The notes below the pieces were generated by a model that ran no database searches, was not told the origin of the DNA, and was given only the letters and a program-made list of their open reading frames with translations. A stretch of 64,000 nt of DNA from Propionibacteriaceae bacterium (GTDB lineage Bacteria; Actinomycetota; Actinomycetes; Propionibacteriales; Propionibacteriaceae). The stretch lies in the NCBI GenBank assembly GCA_017306015.1, contig JAFKJK010000018.1, positions 180,702-244,701 on the forward strand, given 5' to 3'. How positions within the stretch are numbered: position 1 is the stretch's first letter; each line of letters opens with the position of its first letter. Shown here in pieces: positions 57,946 through 64,000 of the stretch. A program made the translations under genes and the position numbers.

Positions 57946-60354
57946 CTACCCGTTCCCCGTCGATTGCAGGGTCAGCCGGTGGCGTCCGAGCCGCTGGGAA
58001 CCCACCGAAATGCTGATCGGCCCGACCCCGTCCGACCGGATCCAGAAGGCCGTCGACCCCCCGAGCAGCGGCAGGACGGCGGGGCCGATCAGGCTGGCGG
58101 CCCCGTCCACCTCGACCGTGACGGCCTCGGTGGAGTAGGGCAGGTCGTGGCCGAGCGTGTCGACGTGCCGGACGACGATGCGGCACACGTCGTAGGTCTC
58201 GTCCTCGACCAGGCTGGTGACGTCGGGTTCGACCACCAGCGCGGCCGAGTGGGACGGCCCGAGGGTCGTCGAGCACACCACCTCGCCGCCGACCAGGCCC
58301 TCGAAGGTGTACTCGCGCGACGGCGTCCCCCAGCCGGACACGTAGCGGTTGTAGAGCGCGACGACGTCGTCGCGGGACAGCCCGTGCCGCAGCATCGTCA
58401 GGCCTCCGTCGGCCTGGTGGCGCAGCGGCAGCGCCTTGTCTCCGTAGCGGACGACGGCGGCCAGCAGCCGCTTCACCCCGGCCGCGGCCGCCGGGCTGAG
58501 ACCCTGCTCGCGCACCAGCCGGTCGCCGATGAAGTCGTCGATCACCACCGGCGGGTGCGGCAGGTGGCCGAACCGCGTCCGGTCGGGCAGGTGGGTGCCG
58601 ATCACCTCGCCGCCCAGCGACAGCCGGACCGCCTCGCAGTTGGTGAACACGTACACCCGGCCGATCTTCGCCTCGTCGAGCTCGCCGGGGTTCATCCGCG
58701 ACGACACCGCCAGGTACACACCGTCGTCCGCCTGGGACGCGTAGGCCGCGGCTGCGTCCTTCGGCAGCCGGAAGGCGTCCAGCACCCCGTGATAGCAGAC
58801 CCGGTCGCCGCTGCCGAACTCGGCGTGGGTGTTGTAGTCGGTCATCGACCAGCCGATCGCGCCGGCAACACCCGGGGTGGCGTAGGCCTGTTCCAGCACT
58901 CGCAGGTGTCGCAGCGCATGCTCGGTGCGACGTTCCTCGGTGTCGAACTTCTTCGTCGGGAACATGTGGCCGTTGTGCTCGGTGACCAGGTACGGCGCGG
59001 CGTGGCTGGTCACCGCGGCCTTCGTCTTGAGAGGCTCGTTGTCGCCGCGGTGGGCGAAGTCGTTATAGGTGTAGACGTCCTCGAGCAGATGGCTGTTCTC
59101 GAAGTTGCGGACCCCGCCGGTCTGCCGGGTCGGGTCGATCCGGTGGGCCAGCGCATTGCTGGCGGCGTAGAAGGCGTCGTCGTCGGCCGATTCGTTGATC
59201 CGCACGCCCCACAGCACGACCGAGGGACGGTGCCGGTCGCGGCGGATCATCGCCTCCACGTCGGCCAGGGCGTTGGCCTGCCAGCCCGCGTCCCCGATGT
59301 GCTGCCAGCCGGGCAGCTCCTCGAAGACCAGCAGGCCCAGCTCGTCGCAGGCGTCCAGGAAGTGGCGGGACTGCGGGTAGTGCGAGGTCCGGACGATGTT
59401 CACCCCGAGCTCGCCCTTGAGGATCTCGGCGTCGGCGCGCTGGGCCCGCCGGGGCATCGCGTAACCGACGTAGGGGTAGCTCTGGTGCCGGTTGAGGCCG
59501 CGCAGCTTCAGCGGACGCCCGTTGAGGACGAAGCCGTCCGGGGTGAACGCCGCGTCCCGGAAACCGGTGCGGAAGCTGTGCACGTCGACCGGCTCGCCGT
59601 CCGCAAGGAGCATGGTCACCACGGTGTAGAGCACCGGCGAGTCGAGGTCCCACAGCTGGACGCCGGGCGCCTCGAAGCCGGCCTCGAAGCTTGGGGACGG
59701 GTCCTCGCCGAGCCGCACCGGGAAGCGGTGGCTGGCTACATCCCCGTCCGGACCGGTGAGCGCGACCTCGGCGACCAGGTCGGCCGCCGTGCGGGGAGCG
59801 TTGTCGACGGTGAGGACCAGGCTGAGGCTGCGTCCCCGCCCGGTCGGGGCACTGCGGACGCAGAGGTCGGCGATGAAGGCCTCCGGCAGGATCTCCAGCT
59901 GCACCTCGCGGTAGATGCCGCCGTAGGTGAGGTAGTCGATCACGCCGCCGAAAGGCGGGATGTCGGGCCGCTCGGTTGAGTCGACGGCCACCACCACCAC
60001 GTTGTCGCCGGCCGTGACCAGCCCGGTGAGCTCCACGTCGAAGCCGGTGTAGCCGCCGAGGTGTTCGCCGGCGAGCCGGCCGTTGCAGAACACGGTCGCG
60101 GCGGCCATCACCCCCTCGAAGCACAGCCGGACGCGGCTGCCGGCCAGCGCCGCCGCGTCGAGGTGGACGTGCCGGCGGTAGCAGCTGACGAAGGCGGACG
60201 CGGTCTCGTCGAAGTTGTTGAAGGGCAGTTCGAGGTTCGTGTGGGGCAGCCGGACGCGAGCGAAGCCGTCCTCGGCCGCGTCCGGTGCGACCAGGGCGTC
60301 GTCGAAGTCCGGACGGAAGAGCCAGCCGTCGTTGAGTGGCGTCCGGGTGCGCAC
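57946..60354 (-). CDS. glycoside hydrolase family 2 enzyme (short type)
   Basis: The 802-residue GH2 protein starts with a jelly-roll ([15 protein letters not shown]), then an Ig-like domain, the catalytic barrel and C-terminal domains. Acid/base Glu388 is in WGVRINES and nucleophile Glu459 in TEHNGH. It lacks a signal peptide. It differs from LacZ in size and active-site context and could be a beta-galactosidase, beta-glucuronidase or beta-mannosidase-like enzyme; activity not settled. GTG 60354 is supported by TAACCT exactly 6 nt upstream, with no ribosome site. tal follows. Confidence 0.87.
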   Translation of the reverse strand: MRTRTPLNDGWLFRPDFDDALVAPDAAEDGFARVRLPHTNLELPFNNFDETASAFVSCYRRHVHLDAAALAGSRVRLCFEGVMAAATVFCNGRLAGEHLGGYTGFDVELTGLVTAGDNVVVVAVDSTERPDIPPFGGVIDYLTYGGIYREVQLEILPEAFIADLCVRSAPTGRGRSLSLVLTVDNAPRTAADLVAEVALTGPDGDVASHRFPVRLGEDPSPSFEAGFEAPGVQLWDLDSPVLYTVVTMLLADGEPVDVHSFRTGFRDAAFTPDGFVLNGRPLKLRGLNRHQSYPYVGYAMPRRAQRADAEILKGELGVNIVRTSHYPQSRHFLDACDELGLLVFEELPGWQHIGDAGWQANALADVEAMIRRDRHRPSVVLWGVRINESADDDAFYAASNALAHRIDPTRQTGGVRNFENSHLLEDVYTYNDFAHRGDNEPLKTKAAVTSHAAPYLVTEHNGHMFPTKKFDTEERRTEHALRHLRVLEQAYATPGVAGAIGWSMTDYNTHAEFGSGDRVCYHGVLDAFRLPKDAAAAYASQADDGVYLAVSSRMNPGELDEAKIGRVYVFTNCEAVRLSLGGEVIGTHLPDRTRFGHLPHPPVVIDDFIGDRLVREQGLSPAAAAGVKRLLAAVVRYGDKALPLRHQADGGLTMLRHGLSRDDVVALYNRYVSGWGTPSREYTFEGLVGGEVVCSTTLGPSHSAALVVEPDVTSLVEDETYDVCRIVVRHVDTLGHDLPYSTEAVTVEVDGAASLIGPAVLPLLGGSTAFWIRSDGVGPISISVGSQRLGRHRLTLQSTGNG

Positions 60355-60360
60355 GGTCTC

Positions 60361-60370
60361 AGGTTAGCCT
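60361..60370. promoter_or_regulatory. overlapping divergent -10 boxes in a 22-bp intergenic gap
   Basis: AGGTTAGCCT contains TAACCT on the minus strand (60366-60361), 6 nt before GTG 60354, and TAGCCT on the plus strand (60365-60370), 6 nt before ATG 60377. The two boxes share two base pairs. Both genes would be leaderless, and only one polymerase could occupy the site at a time. Confidence 0.65.
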
Positions 60371-60376
60371 TGTCGG

Positions 60377-60979
60377 ATGACTGAACCACCCCGTCCGCAC
60401 CGGCCCGCCTACCGCGACCCGGCGTCCCTGGAGGCCATCGGTGGTGTCAGCGACCCGGTCGCGCAGCTGCACGCGGCGCACGAGTCGGCGGCCGTGCTGC
60501 TGCGGACGGGACGGTCGGCGCACGATCCCGACGTGACCGCCCGGCTGGTCGCGCTCACCGACGAGGTGGGGCTGGACACGCTGGCCGAGCTGTGGTCGGC
60601 GCGGCCGGCGCAGTCGCTGCCGGGAGCGCTGTGGCGGCTGTACCTGCTCCGGGAGTGGGTGACGGCGAGCCCGGACGACGCCGCCCGGGAGTACGCGGCC
60701 GGGATTCGGTTCACCGAGCCGAACCACGCCGTCGCCGGGGTGGACCCGCCCGGGCCGACGGAGGTGCGGACGGTCGCCGACGCGATCCTTCGGGGAGCCT
60801 TCGACGGCGATTTCGCGATCGCGCTGGAGCGGGCCGCGGCCTTCTGCCACGTCGTCGCGTCCGGGCGGGCGGACACCTCGCCCGGCGAGCGAGCGGTGCT
60901 GCACGCCGCCCGGCTGCAGGACATGGCCCGCGACCTGGCCGCCTGCGCCCGCCTGTGGCGCGCCGGAAAGCTCGAATGA
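60377..60979 (+). CDS. conserved hypothetical protein (200 aa)
   Basis: The 200-residue, probably all-helical protein contains LPGALWRLYLLREWVTASP and a DFAIALERAAAFCHVVASGRAD segment. Similar proteins occur in other actinobacteria to my knowledge, without known function. No membrane helix, signal or catalytic motif is evident. ATG 60377 lies 6 nt after a TAGCCT -10 box shared with the divergent GH2 gene. The 130-bp gap after it (60980-61109) shows nothing recognisable. Confidence 0.68.
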   Translation: MTEPPRPHRPAYRDPASLEAIGGVSDPVAQLHAAHESAAVLLRTGRSAHDPDVTARLVALTDEVGLDTLAELWSARPAQSLPGALWRLYLLREWVTASPDDAAREYAAGIRFTEPNHAVAGVDPPGPTEVRTVADAILRGAFDGDFAIALERAAAFCHVVASGRADTSPGERAVLHAARLQDMARDLAACARLWRAGKLE

Positions 60980-61109
60980 AGTCGTCTTGACTTGGGTCTT
61001 CGGTTACCCTCGATGATGCGTCGGGCCGCGGTAGCCCCGGGCTCCAACATTCGCCGCTCCGAGCGGCCACGCGCCGAGAGGCGCTCCCGGCCCGACGCAC
61101 TCAGTCTTC

Positions 61110-62891
61110 TCAGCGGCGACCGAGCTGCTCGGCTCGCGCCTGGGCCTGTTCGGCGTCGGCGGTCCGTCCGGTTCGGCGGTAAAGCTCGGCAAGGTCCTGC
61201 CACGGTTCGGGAGCTGACGGACGCAGGTTCGCAGCTGAGGTGAAGCTGGCCTCCGCGTCGTCCACGGCCCCGGCCTCGGCCTGGGCGATACCGAGCTTGA
61301 GCAGCACGTCCACGTTGGTGGGATCGAGCTGCCGGGCCACCGCCAGGGTCCGGATCGCGCCGGCGGCATCCCCTGCCAGCGTCTGCAGGTCGCCGAGGGT
61401 GAGCCGGCACTCGACGGAACGGGGGAGCTGTGCGCAGGCGCGCTGGACGAGCGGAATCGCCGGTTGCGGTGGGGCCGCGCCGCGTCCGGCCAGGTCGGCG
61501 AACGTGGCGCCGATCCGGATCGCCAGGTCAGGGTCCCACGGTCGGGTGTCGGCGACCGCGACCAGAGCGGACGCACTGGCCGTCCTCTGCGCGAGCACGC
61601 CCGAGTAGCGGGCCTCCGCCAGCAGTGCCGAACCGGGCAGCGCGACCGCGGCGGCCAACCAGACGGCGATGGCGGTCCGGCCCGGCCAGGCGGATCGGGC
61701 CGGCGCGCTGCTCGGCAGGGGCCGGGCCACAGCGCCGCCCAGCACGACGAGTCCGAGGGTGGCGGTGGCCGGGTCGGTGAAGGAGAACAGCCCGGAGCAG
61801 CCCAGTGCGAACCCGGCCGCGATGGCGCCGGCCTGCCAGCCGTCCCAGGGCCGGGAACGCCAGACTGCGCCGACGAGTACGGCGGCAACCAGTCCGGCCG
61901 CGACCAGGCCGACGAATCCCGTGGCCACGAGGAACTGCAGGACGGTGTTGTGCGGGGAGTCCGGGGGAGCGTAGGGGCCAACCATCGCGGCCCAGGCGGG
62001 CGTGTGGAAGCCCGCGATGGCGTCCACGAACACCGACGGCCCGACGCCGAGGACGGGATGGCTCCAGAGCATCGGCCAGGTGTCCTGCCAGAGCAGCAGC
62101 CGCCCGGACACGGTCGCATCGGCGAAGGGCGCCGATCCGGTCGCCCGCGACTGGCTGCCGGGCAGCAGCAGGGCCGCGATGCCCAGGACGCCCAGGGCGC
62201 CGACCGGCAGCCACCAAGGCGGGCGTATGGAGACCGCCCGGCGGACCAGCAGGCTGGCCACCAGCGCGACGGCGACCCCCAGCCACGCCGCCCGCGACGC
62301 GGCGAGGACGAGTGTCAGTGCTGACGCGACTGCGCCGCCCAGGATGAGCCAGTCCCGTCGCTCGAGGTACCACCAGCCGAGGAGGCAGAACGTGACAGCG
62401 GCCCAGCCGCCGAGCACGGACGAGTTGCCGAGCAGCCCGACCACCCGCTGGTCGGGGAGGAAGACCGCCTGCCCGGCAGCGACCAACGCCGTGACCACGC
62501 TCGAGACGGAGAGCGCCCGCGCGAACAGGTGCCGGTGATCCGAGTTGGGTCCCAGGATCCGTGCTCCCGCCGCCAGGGCGAGTGCGTAGCCGACGACCGT
62601 GATCACGCCCTCGTAGCGGGGGTACCGGCCGAGCAGCGACAACGCCGCAGTGCTTCCCACCAGGGCTGCGGCGACGAAGACGCCGATGCCGGCGGCGCAG
62701 GCGAGCCACAGCCGTCGAGGCGGGGAGTCCCGGGCCGGGGCGAGCATCGCGACGCCGACGCCGACCGCCGCGGTCAACGACCAGCTCGCCATGGTCGTGT
62801 CGGTGACGAACGGCGAGGTCGACAGCGGGAGCAGCCCTGCCAGCAGGACCACCGCGACGGCGGCGGCCCTGGACGGGGAGGTGGCGCTCAC
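61110..62891 (-). CDS. O-antigen ligase-like membrane protein with TPR tail
   Basis: The 593-residue protein has about 10-12 membrane helices. A Wzy/O-antigen-ligase region includes NSSVLGGWAAVTFCLLGWW, a large extracytoplasmic loop GRLLLWQDTWPMLWSHPVLGVGPSVF and DSPHNTVLQFLVATGFVGL. The C-terminal 130 residues are tetratricopeptide-like (PTNVDVLLKLGIAQAEAGAVDDAEASFTSAANLRPSAPEPW). It may ligate or polymerise surface glycans. GTG 62891 was chosen: a TAGGCT -10 box lies 8 nt upstream and the first helix follows directly. A TTG at 62987 would add a polar stretch and is less likely. Confidence 0.78.
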   Translation of the reverse strand: MSATSPSRAAAVAVVLLAGLLPLSTSPFVTDTTMASWSLTAAVGVGVAMLAPARDSPPRRLWLACAAGIGVFVAAALVGSTAALSLLGRYPRYEGVITVVGYALALAAGARILGPNSDHRHLFARALSVSSVVTALVAAGQAVFLPDQRVVGLLGNSSVLGGWAAVTFCLLGWWYLERRDWLILGGAVASALTLVLAASRAAWLGVAVALVASLLVRRAVSIRPPWWLPVGALGVLGIAALLLPGSQSRATGSAPFADATVSGRLLLWQDTWPMLWSHPVLGVGPSVFVDAIAGFHTPAWAAMVGPYAPPDSPHNTVLQFLVATGFVGLVAAGLVAAVLVGAVWRSRPWDGWQAGAIAAGFALGCSGLFSFTDPATATLGLVVLGGAVARPLPSSAPARSAWPGRTAIAVWLAAAVALPGSALLAEARYSGVLAQRTASASALVAVADTRPWDPDLAIRIGATFADLAGRGAAPPQPAIPLVQRACAQLPRSVECRLTLGDLQTLAGDAAGAIRTLAVARQLDPTNVDVLLKLGIAQAEAGAVDDAEASFTSAANLRPSAPEPWQDLAELYRRTGRTADAEQAQARAEQLGRR

Positions 62892-62899
62892 GAGGCGTG

Positions 62900-62905
62900 A
62901 GCCTA
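62900..62905 (-). promoter_or_regulatory. -10 box TAGGCT of the O-antigen ligase-like gene
   Basis: TAGGCT on the minus strand lies 8 nt before GTG 62891, compatible with a leaderless or nearly leaderless message. Confidence 0.4.
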
Positions 62906-62959
62906 TCCACGGCCCCGACCGGTGAGGCCCTGATCGCGGCGGTGAGCGCGCTCTCGCGG

Positions 62960-63020
62960 CGTACGACTTCGTACGAAGTTCGGACAATTCCGGCTGGGAG
63001 GTGCCGGCTGTCGCTAACGT
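62960..63020 (+). promoter_or_regulatory. promoter of a second secreted-protein gene with tandem CGTACGA box
   Basis: CGTACGA-CTT-CGTACGA occupies 62960-62976 and a TAACGT -10 box lies at 63015-63020, with 38 bp between them; the start codon is 32 bp further on. The right half also forms a perfect 14-bp palindrome ACTTCGTACGAAGT (62966-62979). Box, orientation and spacing match the promoter at 49640-49700. Confidence 0.65.
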
Positions 63021-63052
63021 CCTGACGATTCACCTGCATTCAGGAGGGGACA

Positions 63053-64000
63053 ATGCGCGTCGCGAACCGGCCGAGCTGGGCCACACGAGTGATTGCGGCG
63101 GTCGCGGCGACCGTCGTCGCGGTGGGGATCTCACCGCAGTTCGCGCGGGCCGCCGACGGTGGTGGGTTGCGCGTCCCGCTGCCGCAGGTTCCGGCCGCAA
63201 TCGACCTGATCGCGGTCTCCGGGTCGTCGGTGCTCGCCTGGTTCAGCGACACCTACCGGGTGTCGAACGACAAGGGCGCGACCTGGGCCCCGGCCAACCT
63301 GCCGCTCACCCCGTGCGCGGATGACGAGGACGACTGCGACTTCAGTTTCGGTCATGTCGCGGACGGCGTCCTGCCGATCCGGAAGAACCAGACTGTGGCC
63401 TGGTACTCGCTCACGGCGAACGCCGAACTGAGCGGCAGTCACTCGCACACCTGGAACAGGGGCGACGCCAGCTTCCGGGAGGCTACCGGCACGTTCGCCC
63501 TCGTCGAGGACAGCGACGGATACCTGCTGGTGGAGGCGAGCGGCTCGACGCGGTCCCTCGGCGACGACATCGACGACGTCGAAGGGCTTCTTGCGGACGG
63601 CTCGGTCATCGACACCGCCTGGAGCGACGGCGAGAACGGGTCCGGATACACCCTGAACGTGACCGCGAACGGGACCCGAACACAACTGGACAGCATCCAC
63701 CGCGGGTCCTTCGAGGTACAGACCGGCGGGACGACCGTCGTGTACACCCGTGAGCCAAGCGATGGCTCCTCGCAGACCTGCGTGTGGTCGGCCGCGGCCG
63801 GGCGCACCTGCATGGATCCTTCCGACGAGTCGGACGATGCCGACCTCGTGACGGACGCCGGCTTCCTCAGCGAAGACGACGGCAGCGAAGAAGAGAGCCC
63901 TCGGTGGACTCCGATCCGTTCGGGCGTGCCCGGAACAACCGTTCGGGTGCAGATCGGCGAGGAGGCAGACTGGGACTCCCCGTCTTCCCAGGACACCGCT
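63053..64000 (+). CDS. secreted protein with Asp-box motif, 3' end outside window
   Basis: An open frame of 316 codons starts at ATG 63053, with GGAGGGG upstream, and runs to the window edge without a stop. The N-terminus is a Sec signal peptide (ATRVIAAVAATVVAVGISPQFARAA, cleavage about residue 33). The mature part contains SNDKGATW, an Asp-box like those in BNR/sialidase-type beta-propellers, paired Cys (PCADDEDDC; QTCVW...RTCMD) and a very acidic stretch (SDESDDADLV, SEDDGSEEESP). It probably forms a surface beta-propeller; function unknown. Its promoter shares a box with the secreted-protein gene at 49605. Confidence 0.75.
   Translation, partial: MRVANRPSWATRVIAAVAATVVAVGISPQFARAADGGGLRVPLPQVPAAIDLIAVSGSSVLAWFSDTYRVSNDKGATWAPANLPLTPCADDEDDCDFSFGHVADGVLPIRKNQTVAWYSLTANAELSGSHSHTWNRGDASFREATGTFALVEDSDGYLLVEASGSTRSLGDDIDDVEGLLADGSVIDTAWSDGENGSGYTLNVTANGTRTQLDSIHRGSFEVQTGGTTVVYTREPSDGSSQTCVWSAAAGRTCMDPSDESDDADLVTDAGFLSEDDGSEEESPRWTPIRSGVPGTTVRVQIGEEADWDSPSSQDTA

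Overview
The window is high-GC DNA with dense genes, many GTG starts, frequent 4-bp stop/start overlaps and marker families of Actinobacteria (DUF3073, DUF3043, DUF4191, the RDD/SpoIIM/DUF58/MoxR/DUF4350/DUF4129 block, the erpA-ctaC-ctaD-ctaF block). It is most likely a chromosomal segment of an aerobic or facultative actinobacterium. Propionibacteriales is a plausible order, but the sequence alone does not prove it. No rRNA, tRNA, CRISPR array, phage or intact transposase was seen, and no gene-free stretch exceeds about 230 bp.

Layout. 0-4.1 kb: end of an unknown gene, a 39-residue membrane peptide, a nitrobindin-like protein, a YgfZ-like protein, a membrane-anchored hydrolase, a five-copy palindromic repeat cluster and a DUF480-methyltransferase fusion. 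4.1-7.4 kb: TetR regulator and a DHA2 drug exporter with a large YhgE/Pip-like insert. 7.4-14.5 kb: the RDD / SpoIIM / DUF58 / MoxR / DUF4350 / DUF4129 membrane block. 14.6-16.5 kb: typA. 16.6-23.9 kb: sugar locus 1 (ROK regulator, divergent ABC importer, GH31 glycosidase), then a nucleotidyltransferase. 23.9-26.8 kb: purF-purM-DUF3073. 26.8-31.5 kb: methyltransferase, fructosamine-kinase-like protein, membrane protein, hydrolase and a DUF559 endonuclease-like protein, separated by several repeat families. 31.5-35.0 kb: lipA-DUF4191-ABC-F. 35.0-42.6 kb: sugar locus 2 (large GH2 beta-galactosidase, ABC importer, divergent LacI regulator). 42.6-48.4 kb: pepA-FAD oxidoreductase and sucB-lipB. 48.5-53.6 kb: a secreted protein, gcvT, small conserved proteins, a glycerate-kinase-like protein and erpA. 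53.7-56.7 kb: cytochrome c oxidase genes. 56.7-60.4 kb: a PIN-domain remnant, transaldolase and a second GH2 enzyme. 60.4-64 kb: a conserved hypothetical, an O-antigen-ligase-like TPR protein and the start of a second secreted protein that runs off the end.

How it fits together. Lipoate synthesis and attachment (lipA, lipB) serve the E2 enzyme SucB, and also the glycine cleavage system to which GcvT belongs. Three glycosidases and two ABC importers with local repressors point to plant- or host-derived oligosaccharide use, with transaldolase feeding pentose-phosphate flux. ErpA and the cta genes are respiratory.

The most unusual features are regulatory and repetitive. A tandem CGTACGA-N3-CGTACGA box lies at the same 38-bp distance from the predicted -10 of two unrelated secreted-protein genes. 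Many genes have a TANNNT -10 box exactly 6 nt before the start codon (leaderless transcripts), including a 22-bp divergent spacer with overlapping -10 boxes. At least five families of small palindromic repeats occur, several flush with stop codons and one inside the beta-galactosidase reading frame. A stem-loop follows the binding-protein gene in both sugar operons.
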